The position numbers and the translations under genes were made by a program. DNA of 64,000 nucleotides from Paenibacillus tundrae (GTDB lineage: Bacteria; Bacillota; Bacilli; Paenibacillales; Paenibacillaceae): the NCBI RefSeq assembly GCF_036884255.1, contig NZ_CP145605.1, forward strand, positions 4,278,001 to 4,342,000, in the 5' to 3' direction. Shown one piece after another: positions 36,911-47,089 of this stretch. The first letter of the stretch is position 1. The number at the start of each line of letters is the position of its first letter. The notes under the pieces are model-generated. The model saw nothing but the letters and a program-made list of their open reading frames with translations, was not told where the DNA came from and searched no databases.

Positions 36911-38893
36911 TTAATGGGTCAAGGTTGTCCATTCTACACCTTCAGGAAGCAGAGCTGCAATGCGGTCTTTGGCTTCCTTTTTGGTATGCAGCGATTCATC
37001 AAGGATCGCCGCCGAACCAGAGTCACTGCTCGTCCGAATCAAACGTCCGAGACCTTGCTTCACACGAAGCAACATATACGGAAGATCGATCTCTTCATAA
37101 GGGGAAGAGGATGCATTACGTTTGGCATTGAACACAGGATCCTGCGGGGGATATGGAAGCGACCAGATCATCACGTTGGACAATGACGGCCCAGGCACAT
37201 CCAAGCCTTCCCAGAGGTTAACCGAACAGAGTACACTTTCCTCATCCTGCTGGAACGCTGCGATTAAATCGCTAATCTCCCGGTCTCCCTCATACATGAA
37301 CCGCAATCCTTGTGCCTCCGGAACATGAACGATATCCTGCTTAAACGTCCGCAGCTCTTCCATCGTACGGAATAGAATGAGTGCACGCCCCCCACTCGCT
37401 TGGAGCAAGGACACCGCGTCACGCAAACGATTTTCGTTTTCGAGGTGACCTGATGTTGCTTCATCCGTAATCTTCATCTGCATTTTATCCGCATAATCAT
37501 ATGGAGAAGCTACCGAGAATGACACAAAATCATCGATACCCAGACTGTCCGCTACATAACGGAATGAATTGTCCACGGATAATGTTGCTGAAGAGAACAC
37601 AATCGGAATACCCGTATTAAACACACGCTCATTCAGAATTTCCTTCACGGTACGTGGCATAATCGACAATGTCGTCTCATCCTCGTTCTCTTCCGCCCAG
37701 CAGATGTAGCCATCTTCCTTACGGAATAGAGATAACGCCGTCTGAATCATATCCAGATGTTCTTCCACGACACGCATCTGATAACCATCCAGCGAGAACA
37801 ATCCGCTCTCAAATACCAGTTCCTCGCCAATCGCATCCAGCACATTGGTAAGTCGTTCAATCTCACGCAGCAATGGCGGTTCTACCCGAACTTCCTTCCG
37901 TTCCGATCCGGGAATCGCCACCGTATACGTATCCAGCAGTCTGAACAATCGCTCACTGCTCTCAATCGCCTCATCCACTCGCTCCGCAAGGGATTCACGA
38001 ATCTCACCTTCAAGCAAGCGAGTAACCAACTCTTCGAAGATACGATGTTTCAATTTGTAGCTCAGTGCGTTCAGAGCCGCTTCTTCCAGCAAATGCCCTT
38101 CATCAAATACAACCGAGCTATGATCCGGAAGCAGTGGCAATTGTCCTTCACGCTTGCGCGCTTCATAGGTCCACACATGCTCCATGTAATAATCATGGGA
38201 ACAGATAATGATGTCTTTGGAACGACGGTAATGATCGCGAGATAGCGTCAGGCCGCAACGTTGTCTTTTTGGACATACAAAACAATCCTGGAACGGATCC
38301 CAGTTGATTTTGTTCCACTGACGATCATTCAGATGTGGATATTGCTTCCGATCCCCGTACGGATGGAATGCTTGAAGTGTTCCGGGAGAATTCACAAAGT
38401 CCGGTAGACTCTCGTGCACTTCTTCGATCACCTGCGCATCTTCATCCGCGAATCGTACCGCACTTAATTTGTTCAAACATACATATTGATCAGGGGATTT
38501 ACCTAGACGTGCATCCACTTGCAGATCCAAGTGCTCTGCCAGCTTCGCAATATCTCCACCTGGTTTCACGAGTTGTTCAATCAAGGACTCGTCGGCACAA
38601 GCGATCACCGCTGGTTTCCCCGTATAACGTGCATAACAGACCGCATAGAGCAGATAGACTAACGTCTTCCCTGTTCCAACACCGGCCTCTGCCATAATTG
38701 TCTTTTTATCTCCATAGGCCCGTTCGAGCTGGTACGCCATAAAAATCTGTTCATCCCGCACCTCGAAACCGGACTCAGGCAAAATATCATAGAAAACATC
38801 GGCAACCCATTCTCCCAGACGGGATACAAAAGGTTCTGCCGGATCATACGCAAAAGGATAACGTTGTGTAGACAATCCTAGGTCAGCCTCCAT
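36911..38893 (-). CDS. DinG/YpvA-type ATP-dependent DNA helicase
   Basis: This 660-residue superfamily 2 (Rad3/XPD-like) helicase has Walker A AGVGTGKT at 70-77, the DEAH-type box VFDEGHLLEEA near residue 265, and motif VI QGLGRLIRTSSD (about 605-616). Four cysteines in QYVCLN and CFVCPKRQRC (about 140-225) are placed as in the iron-sulfur cluster domain of DinG and XPD. It likely unwinds DNA or R-loops in repair. The ribosome site is weak. It is a single gene with its own terminator. It matches the shorter YpvA-like form, without an exonuclease domain. Confidence 0.9.
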   Translation of the reverse strand: MEADLGLSTQRYPFAYDPAEPFVSRLGEWVADVFYDILPESGFEVRDEQIFMAYQLERAYGDKKTIMAEAGVGTGKTLVYLLYAVCYARYTGKPAVIACADESLIEQLVKPGGDIAKLAEHLDLQVDARLGKSPDQYVCLNKLSAVRFADEDAQVIEEVHESLPDFVNSPGTLQAFHPYGDRKQYPHLNDRQWNKINWDPFQDCFVCPKRQRCGLTLSRDHYRRSKDIIICSHDYYMEHVWTYEARKREGQLPLLPDHSSVVFDEGHLLEEAALNALSYKLKHRIFEELVTRLLEGEIRESLAERVDEAIESSERLFRLLDTYTVAIPGSERKEVRVEPPLLREIERLTNVLDAIGEELVFESGLFSLDGYQMRVVEEHLDMIQTALSLFRKEDGYICWAEENEDETTLSIMPRTVKEILNERVFNTGIPIVFSSATLSVDNSFRYVADSLGIDDFVSFSVASPYDYADKMQMKITDEATSGHLENENRLRDAVSLLQASGGRALILFRTMEELRTFKQDIVHVPEAQGLRFMYEGDREISDLIAAFQQDEESVLCSVNLWEGLDVPGPSLSNVMIWSLPYPPQDPVFNAKRNASSSPYEEIDLPYMLLRVKQGLGRLIRTSSDSGSAAILDESLHTKKEAKDRIAALLPEGVEWTTLTH

Positions 38894-39059
38894 TCTTATA
38901 TAGGTGGTGCATTTTTATCTAAAAACCGTCCATAGGGCAAAAGTTAATTATCTCACACCATAAAGTGAGTGACAAGCTTTTTTTGGTAGATATCATGCAT
39001 AGAACGAGCTAAGAGGGAAAATATATACAGGAATCCATCTTAAGGAAAGGCGGTGCTCC

Positions 39060-40652
39060 ATGAATAACCATTCTTCACCATCCGAGCATTCCCCAGACAA
39101 GGCCTCGGACACATTAACAGATCGACAGGGTCACCCCATCACAGATAATCAGAATGTACGCACGGTTGGCAGTAGAGGACCAACGACGCTGGAGAACTAT
39201 CACTTTCTTGAAAAGATTACACACTTCGATCGGGAGCGCATCCCGGAACGGGTCGTACATGCCCGCGGTGCTGGCGCTCATGGCGTATTCGAAGCATATG
39301 GAACGGCAGGAAATGAGCCGGTATCGAAATACACACGGGCACGCCTATTTCAGGAAAAAGGCAAAGAAACCCCTGTGTTCGTTCGCTTCTCAACCGTCAT
39401 CCACGGCGGACATTCTCCGGAGACGCTGCGTGATCCGCGCGGCTTTGCTGTTAAATTTTATACGGAAGATGGCAACTGGGATCTCGTCGGTAACAACCTC
39501 AAAATCTTCTTCATTCGGGATCCACTTAAATTTCCGGACATGGTGCATGCTTTTAAACCCGATCCACTGACGAATGCACAAGATATGGAGCGTTTTTTCG
39601 ATTTTGTGTCACTCAGTCCTGAAGCTACGCATATGGTGACGTTTCTCTTCTCCCCCTGGGGTATTCCGGCTAATTACCGGCAAATGCAAGGATCGGGCGT
39701 CAATACATACAAGTGGGTGAATGAGGAAGGCACGGGCGTGCTCATCAAATACCACTGGGAACCGCTCAAACAAGGCATACGCAATCTGCTGCAGAAAGAC
39801 GCTAGCGAGATTCAAGGTCAGAATTTCAACCATGCAACATTGGATCTGTACCATGCCATTGAACAAGGAGACTATCCCGAATGGGAACTGAACGTTCAGG
39901 TGATGGAGGATGGAGAGCATCCAGAGCTGGACTTCGATCCGCTCGACCCGACCAAGCTATGGCCACAGGATCAATTTCCTTTTTTACCTGTAGGCAAAAT
40001 GACGCTGAATCGCAATCCTGAGGATTATTTCAATGAAGTGGAACAAGCAGCGTTTGGCACAGGCGTTCTGGTGGATGGACTTGATTTCTCGGATGATAAG
40101 CTGCTGCAAGGTCGTACCTTCTCCTATTCGGATACGCAGCGCCATCGGGTGGGTGCAAATTATCTACAGTTGCCTGTGAATGCGCCGAAAAACCGGGTTG
40201 CCACCAACCAAACCGGCGGACAGATGCAATATAAGGTGGATCGTGCACCAGGTCAAAATCCGCATGTGAACTATGAGCCTTCCTCGCTTGGCGGACTGAA
40301 GGAGGCTACTCCACGTGGTAAGGATCATGAACCGCTAGTGGAAGGTAGATTGGTTCACGAGAAGATTGAGCGTACCAATGACTTTGGACAAGCCGGTGAT
40401 ACCTACAGAGCTTTCGAGGATTGGGAGCGAGACGAGTTGATCAGTAACATGGTCGGTGCGTTGGCAAAATGCAAACCGGATATTCGGGAGCGTATGATCT
40501 CTCACTTTACCCAGGCGGATCGTGACTACGGACGGCGTGTAGCTGAAGGGCTCGCATCAGTAACAACAGACGATAGTGCAACAGTACAGCCCAAACATGA
40601 ACCAAGTGTGGAGCAAGCGGAGCAACGCAGTCGGGAGACGGACGGGTATTAA
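39060..40652 (+). CDS. Catalase (haem, clade 3/KatA-KatX-like)
   Basis: The 530-residue enzyme breaks down hydrogen peroxide. The catalytic His67 is in RVVHARG, the active-site Asn in DLVGNN (about 148), and the haem-ligand Tyr in [16 protein letters not shown] (about 350). The N-terminus ([22 protein letters not shown]) is longer than in KatA, and a C-terminal tail (about 480-530) is rich in Gln and Glu. Ribosome site AAAGGCGGTG before the ATG. No clear PerR box was seen in the 166 bases upstream. It stands alone. katA or katX cannot be decided from the sequence. Confidence 0.93.
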   Translation: MNNHSSPSEHSPDKASDTLTDRQGHPITDNQNVRTVGSRGPTTLENYHFLEKITHFDRERIPERVVHARGAGAHGVFEAYGTAGNEPVSKYTRARLFQEKGKETPVFVRFSTVIHGGHSPETLRDPRGFAVKFYTEDGNWDLVGNNLKIFFIRDPLKFPDMVHAFKPDPLTNAQDMERFFDFVSLSPEATHMVTFLFSPWGIPANYRQMQGSGVNTYKWVNEEGTGVLIKYHWEPLKQGIRNLLQKDASEIQGQNFNHATLDLYHAIEQGDYPEWELNVQVMEDGEHPELDFDPLDPTKLWPQDQFPFLPVGKMTLNRNPEDYFNEVEQAAFGTGVLVDGLDFSDDKLLQGRTFSYSDTQRHRVGANYLQLPVNAPKNRVATNQTGGQMQYKVDRAPGQNPHVNYEPSSLGGLKEATPRGKDHEPLVEGRLVHEKIERTNDFGQAGDTYRAFEDWERDELISNMVGALAKCKPDIRERMISHFTQADRDYGRRVAEGLASVTTDDSATVQPKHEPSVEQAEQRSRETDGY

Positions 40653-41404
40653 GATATGTTTTGCTTTTAGATGCTGTACTTTGGACGATATACTTTTGGA
40701 TGGTCTGCTATGAAAATGTTATGCTTCATTGCCATGAACTTTGGAATAAAGTCATGAGTTAGCTTAAGCGGCGAATCTGCATAGATGCTCTCGTTCGGTT
40801 GCACAAGGAAGTACAAGAGCTGTAACCATTTGTTTTGCACACGTATGCATTTGTGTTGTGTCTCGGCATGAAGACCTGCTAAGTTTTATTTTGAATTATG
40901 CCCGATGGTATGGTTGCCTCTCGCAGCCTCTGTTGGGCTTTTTTTGTTTTCAATGCTTATCCTCTATTGGTCACTCAGTACATTTGGATGGGGAGAATTG
41001 ATTATGTGCTTACGTTGAATGGATTGTTGTCTTGAGTTGCACCTTACGGAGGTTGAATGAAGTGGATCATGAGTAAGTGTTGTGCCGTAAGGACGATGAA
41101 ACAGGGTTATTATATGTTCATTTCGGATGATTCACCGTTAAAATAAGACGATTAGCCAACAAGCGGATTACATGCAGCCTTTGAAACTTGAGCATTGGGA
41201 CGTAACCACGCCTGACCTGCCTGCATTTAACTCCATCTGATCAAATGATTATTGATGATAACGCTTACAACATTTACCATGAACCTGTGTCACACGGATG
41301 CCATTCACTCTGCGAATTGCTATTCTCACCCTTTTTAAGTTGTATGGCACTCCGCACTATTCACAACTTATCTATGTATCCAATTAACCAAGGAGGTCTG
41401 CGTA
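40653..41404. other. Intergenic stretch between catalase and pectate lyase
   Basis: No gene recognised. A terminator-like hairpin lies at 40900-40945. The right half should hold the promoter of the pectate lyase gene, which I cannot place. Confidence 0.4.
40900..40945 (+). terminator. Terminator-like nested hairpin
   Basis: GCCCGA/TTGGGC outer stem with an inner GGTTGC/GCAGCC stem, followed by TTTTTTT. It is 250 bases beyond the catalase stop, so the catalase transcript may run to it. Confidence 0.6.
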
Positions 41405-42769
41405 ATGAAATTATTTCCTTCCACATCTACCCATGCATCTGCTCGATCGGAACGTTCCTTGAAATCGAAAATGGCTCATATCTGTCTGAGTGCCACATTT
41501 CCTCTATTGTTGCTAGGTGGCGGATCAGTTGGTGCTGCGGAAGTGCTAGAGAATAGCTCATCTATTTCTTCTGAATCGGCTGTGGCTAATTCCAATATCA
41601 CACTTGCTGCTGGGGATCTATATGTGTCACCTAACGGCTCAGCGAGCAACCCGGGAACGATCAACAGTCCGACTTCACTAGCTAACGCGCTTACCCAGAT
41701 CGCTCCAGGCAAAACGATCTATCTGCGCGGAGGCACGTACAGCTTCTCGGAAACCATTACCATTGAACGTGGTAACAACGGTACATCCTCCCAACGTAAG
41801 AATTTAGTGGCATATGGTTCAGAAAAACCTGTTTTTGATTTCTCAGCACAATCGTTCGCCTCCACGAATCGAGGGTTGCAGATGTTCGGCGACTATTGGT
41901 TCGTCAAAGGGCTAGAGGTTAAAGGCGCAGGAGATAACGGCATTTTCATCGGGGGCAGCTACAATCGTTTAGAACAAATCGAGGCTCACCATAACAGGGA
42001 TACAGGTATCCAGATTGGTCGTTATGCTTCGACTGCAGCCAAAAGTGAATGGCCTTCTTATAACGAAGTCATCCGTTCCTATTCCCATAATAACTACGAT
42101 CCAGATGATGGCGAAGATGCCGATGGTTTTGCCGCAAAATTAACAGTTGGTCCGGGTAACGTATTCGATGGCTGTATTGCCGCCTATAACGTAGACGATG
42201 GTTGGGATCTGTATAGCAAATCGGATACTGGCGCCATCGGCGTGGTCACGATCCGTAATAGTATCGCTTTCGCCAATGGAGCAACCGCAGATGGCACTTC
42301 AACCTCCAACAGCGATGGCAACGGCTTCAAACTGGGCGGTGAGAAGATCTCCGTGAACCACATCGTCGAGAATAGCATTGCCTTCAATAACAAGAAGCAT
42401 GGCTTCACATATAACAGCAATCCTGGTTCAATCCAGATGAAAAATAACACGTCATGGAACAATGGGCAGAGCAATTTTGCCTTCGATAAAGGCACACACA
42501 TCTTCACCAACAATCTGTCCTTCCAAGGCGGCGCAAGCGACAAAACAAGCGGAACCGACGTCAGCAGCACCAATGTCTGGTGGAAAAACAAAAAGAGCGT
42601 TAACGACAAAGGTCTTCTCGCTAGCGCAGCCGACTTTGTCTCCCTCGTACCTTCGGTAACACGTAGTGCAGATGGCACACCTATCTTGGGTGATTTCCTG
42701 AAGCTTGCGAATGGCAGCGATCTGATTGGTTCGGGCACGCCATCTGGGACGAATGTTGGAGCGAGGTAA
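41405..42769 (+). CDS. Secreted pectate lyase, polysaccharide lyase family 9
   Basis: The 454-residue secreted enzyme has a signal peptide (hydrophobic core ICLSATFPLLLLGGG, cleavage near residue 45) after an unusually long basic N-terminal stretch. A right-handed beta-helix follows (repeated NxxxG/NNGI turns). DPDDGEDADGFAAKLTVGPGN (in part: GEDADGFAAKLT, about 235-246) and AYNVDDGWDLYSK carry the Asp calcium ligands and the Lys base of PL9 lyases such as Pel9A. It should cleave polygalacturonate by beta-elimination outside the cell. AAGGAGG before the ATG; a terminator follows. Confidence 0.92.
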   Translation: MKLFPSTSTHASARSERSLKSKMAHICLSATFPLLLLGGGSVGAAEVLENSSSISSESAVANSNITLAAGDLYVSPNGSASNPGTINSPTSLANALTQIAPGKTIYLRGGTYSFSETITIERGNNGTSSQRKNLVAYGSEKPVFDFSAQSFASTNRGLQMFGDYWFVKGLEVKGAGDNGIFIGGSYNRLEQIEAHHNRDTGIQIGRYASTAAKSEWPSYNEVIRSYSHNNYDPDDGEDADGFAAKLTVGPGNVFDGCIAAYNVDDGWDLYSKSDTGAIGVVTIRNSIAFANGATADGTSTSNSDGNGFKLGGEKISVNHIVENSIAFNNKKHGFTYNSNPGSIQMKNNTSWNNGQSNFAFDKGTHIFTNNLSFQGGASDKTSGTDVSSTNVWWKNKKSVNDKGLLASAADFVSLVPSVTRSADGTPILGDFLKLANGSDLIGSGTPSGTNVGAR

Positions 42770-42796
42770 GTTTAATTTGGATTGAGTTTGAATAGC

Positions 42797-42852
42797 AAAT
42801 CCCCTTCGTCAAACCAGTTGGTAGCGTGGTTATGACCAAGGGGATTTTTGTT
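42797..42852 (+). terminator. Terminator of the pectate lyase gene
   Basis: AAATCCCCTT/AAGGGGATTT stem with a loop of about 30 bases and TTTTTG after it. Confidence 0.8.
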
Positions 42853-42889
42853 ATGTATGTTATAGAAATTTTACAACACTCCACAGACT

Positions 42890-43345
42890 CTATCTAATCT
42901 CTAACTCATGCACCTCGATACATTTTTTATTGATCCAGTCTATTGCTAAATCTGCTTCATCTTTTAGTATTACCCCTCGCTTGCACTTATACTGAAAATT
43001 CTCTTTTGCCCATAAGAGTATGATTTTTGTGAATTCTAAAGTCTCAAGTTTACATGTACCGTCCTCTTCATCATCTTCAGCAAAGATGTCATCAATGGTT
43101 GTGAAAATTTTATCAGATCTAATTATGTTCACATTCCCCCCACCCTCGTATAAAGTTGACTTTCCTGCTATTAACTCAAGTAATTTTTCGATTTCATCCT
43201 TCACAGTAGCAAAATCGCTAAAAATATCCGAACCCAGTGAATCACTAATCGAGTAGCCATTCTTTAAAGATGTATCCATACTGAAATCCAAAATAACTTC
43301 ATTAAAATCTTCATTATATTCAGTTATGTATTGATATTTTATCAT
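42890..43345 (-). CDS. Small acidic protein, possible immunity protein
   Basis: The 151-residue protein is strongly acidic (EDDEEDG near residue 96) and contains two Cys and a helical C-terminus. I do not recognise it with certainty. Its size, charge and position next to a WXG-type toxin locus resemble immunity proteins of polymorphic toxins. GGAGATATCG precedes the ATG. A separate terminator at 43718 isolates it from the toxin operon, so it has its own transcription unit. AT-rich compared with the flanking genes. Confidence 0.55.
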   Translation of the reverse strand: MIKYQYITEYNEDFNEVILDFSMDTSLKNGYSISDSLGSDIFSDFATVKDEIEKLLELIAGKSTLYEGGGNVNIIRSDKIFTTIDDIFAEDDEEDGTCKLETLEFTKIILLWAKENFQYKCKRGVILKDEADLAIDWINKKCIEVHELEIR

Positions 43346-43717
43346 GTCGATATCTCCATTCTTCTTAATTAAAACCGGTATACTGATGTGATTTTTCCAT
43401 TTTATATAACAAATTCAAATTCAATAGTCATTCCGTTATTAATAGCTAAGGATTAGCATATAAGAACTTTATATTTTCCCTATATTTGTACACATTAAAA
43501 TACTTCCCATCTATACAGCAAGCTCTTTCATCCATTGCCATTCTAACGCCCATTGCTCTCTATTCCTTAATAGATCACATATTCTGGCTTATTAAGCGCA
43601 TCTTGTTTTTGCTTTGTTCAAAGTCGATACTGCTTAAGCAGTACCATTAAAACCAAAACAGAAAGTCATTCAGGTCTCTCTTTTGATGCAACAAACGAAA
43701 CAAAGACACCAAAAAAA
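43346..43717. other. AT-rich intergenic stretch
   Basis: No coding frame recognised. It includes the perfect palindrome TACTGCTTAAGCAGTA (about 43628-43643), a possible protein-binding site. Confidence 0.4.
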
Positions 43718-43755
43718 CAGGTCAATTAAGGTAGTGTCTGACCATAATTAACCTG
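43718..43755 (-). terminator. Terminator of the toxin-immunity operon
   Basis: Stem CAGGTTAATTA/TTAATTGACCTG (one bulge) followed on the minus strand by TTTTTTT. Confidence 0.85.
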
Positions 43756-43919
43756 CTTGATGTATCGGTAGAGCGTTATTTCGGCTATAAAATTAAATCA
43801 TCTTATGTGCTTACACCCGTGTTGACGAAATCTTTATACGGATACGTTAATTGTGTTATTGGTTGAATGATGGATTCATTCGGCACCAGATGGTCTTTTT
43901 ATGGAGATCTGTCACAAAA

Positions 43920-44417
43920 TTAATCAATATCTCCATTATCAAGTGCATCTAAAGTTTCATCGCTTATATCAAGTGGCTCCCTTTCAACTCGATTTGCAAG
44001 CGAAAGAAGATCAGTAGCACCAGCTACATTTAAATAGCCTGACCTTATAAAGAAATGCCCCCCTCTTTCATATAGCTTTATTGCTGGCTCAAACAAATCT
44101 TTATTATCAATAGCAATTTGATTACCTTCATCTATGAGTGCGTTTAACTCTAAATAACTTTTTGCAATATCTCTAACATAACTATTGTCAATCTTCTGTA
44201 ATATTTTCAAACCATCAACATTCGCTTGTGTCTGAGTTATCGAATTTGAAATGATAATAAAAGGATACCTACACGCCCCAGGATAATACTGGAGGAATAT
44301 TGATGATCTTCTTAAGTATTCTTTACTCAAATGAACATGTGATCTTGCTTGTTTGTTTCCAATACAACTCCAATCTATTGCAGAGATACGCTTAACTGCC
44401 TGATTAAAATTTCCCAT
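43920..44417 (-). CDS. Probable immunity protein of the WXG toxin
   Basis: A 165-residue soluble, helical protein with no recognised family. It follows the toxin gene by 28 bases on the same strand and shares its terminator, the standard position for a cognate immunity gene. The sequence SNSITQTQANVDGLKIL and C-terminal NRVEREPLDISDETLDALDNG show alternating charges. The ribosome site is weak. Function assigned from position only. Confidence 0.6.
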   Translation of the reverse strand: MGNFNQAVKRISAIDWSCIGNKQARSHVHLSKEYLRRSSIFLQYYPGACRYPFIIISNSITQTQANVDGLKILQKIDNSYVRDIAKSYLELNALIDEGNQIAIDNKDLFEPAIKLYERGGHFFIRSGYLNVAGATDLLSLANRVEREPLDISDETLDALDNGDID

Positions 44418-44445
44418 TAATTATTTCGCTCCATCTTCTTTATTT

Positions 44446-45804
44446 TTATTGCTCAAGAACCTTTTTCGAATAATATTCATACGCTCCAGGGAGTTCAAAT
44501 GAAGGTTGATTGGAAGCTACATCATGTGCACCAGGAGGATCTGATCCAAAATCATCACTATCTTTTTGATACGAACCAGGATTTTTATATGGGTAGCCTT
44601 GTTTCATTTTTTCACTTTCAGTTAGTTCATGTTTAGCTAACTCTTGAAACCACTTTTTTTGTTTTGGATCCAACTCACCTTTTTGTGCTTCTTTCCATAT
44701 AAATCCAACATCTAAATCAGGAGTAAAGTGGCCAACTCGATAACTTTGACTATCTAAAGGAATTTTATGTGTATCAAAAAACATGTGTTGTTTCATAGCC
44801 TTAATTTCTTCTATTGTCATACCAGTATTTTTTGCAACCCATTCAATATCAGTCATACCCACACTTCTAATATTATCATAGTCCTTTGATGCAGCTTTAT
44901 ATTCTTTTTCTTGAAATTTATCAATAAATGTGGGTCTATAATCGTCTACACGCTTATATTCATTCCAATCAACCTTTTTAAGGGCAGGGTTTGATTCAGG
45001 AAAATTACCCTTCCCGCCATTAGCCGACCCTGCTTTTTCTGAACTCTTTCTCTTCGCCTGTTCGGCCTCCTCAATATATCCTTTCATCTTCTTTACGGAT
45101 GGATGGGAAGATGGCAAACGGAGAGGCCCTTGGCGGCCAGGTATGCTCCCACGAATCATTTGAAATCCCATAAAAATCTGTCCAGCCTTCAGACTTATAA
45201 CCATCCATTTTGCATAATCCTCTGAAACAGGTCTACCCGAAAATGGATCAATACCGAGCTCAAATGCCTTAATCTGGAGTGCAAATATGTCCTCTCCAGG
45301 AGGTTCGACATTCACAGCTTGCATTTTATTAAAATCCAGATGTCCTTGATCCTTCTCATAAGCTTGTAGAGAGGCCTGATCCGCAACACCATTCTCATTG
45401 ACAGGAAGCCATATCCACCTACCATAAAAATTAACATGAGCCATCCGGTAGCCTTTATCACCTGAGCCAGTACCACTTGAATTAGTCATCATAGCCGCTG
45501 CGCCAACAGCTCCAGCTGCACCACCCAGACTCACACTCTGAGCATCTGCATCCTCGAAACGTGTGGCGATATCCCTTAACTCCTTAGAGGTATTCACCAT
45601 ACTCTCTAGCGCCTTATCCAGTATAGAACCTGATCGCTCAAATTCATAGAAAAACCGCTCTTGTGTTGCCCCCATCCACATCAGCCGGACAAACATGATC
45701 TGCCTTGTCAGTTCACCACGTATCTGTTCTAACTGTTGTCTCGCCTGCTCCACCTGAGTCGATACATGATGTAGCTGTTCAGGGGTAATTTTAATTGTAC
45801 TCAT
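44446..45804 (-). CDS. WXG100-type polymorphic toxin (type VII secretion substrate)
   Basis: The 452-residue protein begins with a WXG100-like helical hairpin (about 1-95, WMG at 43-45), the signal for export through the type VII (Ess/Yuk) system. A Gly/Ala linker follows (about 95-125). Residues of about 160-235 (GIDPFSGRPVSEDYAKWMV) resemble a pre-toxin segment. The C-terminal 200 residues should be the toxic domain. They contain an HELTE motif near 392-396 and GAHD near 425, reminiscent of a metallopeptidase, but the family is uncertain. The AT-rich C-terminal part and an adjacent immunity gene fit a swappable toxin. Confidence 0.75.
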   Translation of the reverse strand: MSTIKITPEQLHHVSTQVEQARQQLEQIRGELTRQIMFVRLMWMGATQERFFYEFERSGSILDKALESMVNTSKELRDIATRFEDADAQSVSLGGAAGAVGAAAMMTNSSGTGSGDKGYRMAHVNFYGRWIWLPVNENGVADQASLQAYEKDQGHLDFNKMQAVNVEPPGEDIFALQIKAFELGIDPFSGRPVSEDYAKWMVISLKAGQIFMGFQMIRGSIPGRQGPLRLPSSHPSVKKMKGYIEEAEQAKRKSSEKAGSANGGKGNFPESNPALKKVDWNEYKRVDDYRPTFIDKFQEKEYKAASKDYDNIRSVGMTDIEWVAKNTGMTIEEIKAMKQHMFFDTHKIPLDSQSYRVGHFTPDLDVGFIWKEAQKGELDPKQKKWFQELAKHELTESEKMKQGYPYKNPGSYQKDSDDFGSDPPGAHDVASNQPSFELPGAYEYYSKKVLEQ

Positions 45805-46180
45805 ACGATTCTCAACTCATTCAAAATAGGATTATCCCATGTTAGCAGAAGTTTGATCTTGTTTCATCCAGCATAACTCCTAAATTTATCCACCAAAAAC
45901 TTATACTGGAGCCCTAGTACGAATCCCACCTCGCCCTATTTAATTCAAATTTGAATTGTACGAGTCTGAATACCGACAATTAGACCTAGTTCTTTATATC
46001 CATTTGCTGTTACCACTCGCTAGTTTGAAACTATCTGAAGTTGAGTCGTTCTTCTCATGGTACGCATACCTCATTTTGCTATGATTTATTATAATGTTTT
46101 GTAATTTCACCTAGCTGTATTCAATCTGTAACCTTATATTATTTCAGAAGATTTTTAGTGAGAAAGGATGTCCTGCATTT
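45805..46180. other. Intergenic stretch with a perfect palindrome
   Basis: AT-rich. It contains the 16-bp perfect palindrome AATTCAAATTTGAATT at 45942-45957, a possible operator. No coding frame. Confidence 0.45.
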
Positions 46181-46942
46181 ATGTTCATTGTCCATCTACT
46201 ACTCGCTCTAGCACTTTTGAGCGGATCAGGCAGTTCGAGCAATACGACTGTTGCCCAACAGGAGAACTACAAACCATACCTCCAATTTACTTCTTCAGAA
46301 CAAGTTCTGGAATCTGGGTTAAAGCCTTTTCGGCCTAGTAGCGAGATCGATTTTTCAAATCCTAATCAGGTGGAGCAGACTGTGAAACTTCTTAGAGAGA
46401 AGCATTCTGAGATCTTTCTATCTACGGACTTCAACAGTGAAGAAACGTTTGATTTTGGAGGTCAATTAAAGCCTCTGAACAATATCCCAGTGAATGTAAG
46501 TTTTGATCACGGCCCTCTTAAGATACATATTACGAAGGCTCAACTCATGGAAGCAAGCGATATTCCTCAAGAATCTCAGAAAAACATTTCTATATTAAAT
46601 CAAGGAGAAATCAGCACTAAAATCAACTATTTAGACATCCTCTACTCTGTGGAAAATACATCCGAAGAGAATATCGGTTTTTATGGCCTGAACTCCGTTC
46701 ATCCAAACACGGGTGATCCAATCTCTTCAGATCGAAATTTTATGAGATCTTTATTAGAATATAATCAGTATGACGGAGTGGTTATCGATAATAAAAATTA
46801 TGGTCTAGTTTATACAGATGACCCAAATGAACTTCAGTCTATTGAGCTTGTTTTCAACAAAGTCTATGACTATGAAACTGGAGAAACCATTGCGGAGCCC
46901 ATGTCGCTCATTATTCCTCTTAATACTGAAGAGTTAAAATGA
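46181..46942 (+). CDS. Secreted hypothetical protein
   Basis: The 253-residue product starts with a hydrophobic signal (FIVHLLLALALLSGSG) followed by Ser-rich residues. It has no Cys, so it is a secreted rather than a lipid-anchored protein, though SGSGSS follows at once. The rest is beta-rich with acidic turns. I do not recognise a family. The ribosome site is weak (AAAGGA 13 bases upstream). Its convergent neighbour is separated by a strong terminator. Confidence 0.6.
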   Translation: MFIVHLLLALALLSGSGSSSNTTVAQQENYKPYLQFTSSEQVLESGLKPFRPSSEIDFSNPNQVEQTVKLLREKHSEIFLSTDFNSEETFDFGGQLKPLNNIPVNVSFDHGPLKIHITKAQLMEASDIPQESQKNISILNQGEISTKINYLDILYSVENTSEENIGFYGLNSVHPNTGDPISSDRNFMRSLLEYNQYDGVVIDNKNYGLVYTDDPNELQSIELVFNKVYDYETGETIAEPMSLIIPLNTEELK

Positions 46943-46986
46943 TTGATTCTAAACCTTATGTAGCATAGCTTTATAATGTTAGGGCT

Positions 46987-47037
46987 TTACAGCTCAAACT
47001 CCACTTGCTTTTCATTTTACAAGTGGAGTTTATTTTT
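46987..47037 (+). terminator. Terminator of the secreted hypothetical gene
   Basis: Stem AAACTCCACTTG/CAAGTGGAGTTT with a 12-base loop, then ATTTTTTG. Confidence 0.85.
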
Positions 47038-47089
47038 TGATATCATATTCAATTGGCGGAAAAGCAACGCTAGCATTTCAAACCACAAA

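Noticed and set aside
38894..39059. PerR box before catalase
   Set aside because: No good match to the TTATAAT-N-ATTATAA consensus was found.
42184..42738. 184-residue open frame antisense to the pectate lyase
   Set aside because: Shadow of the repetitive beta-helix codons.
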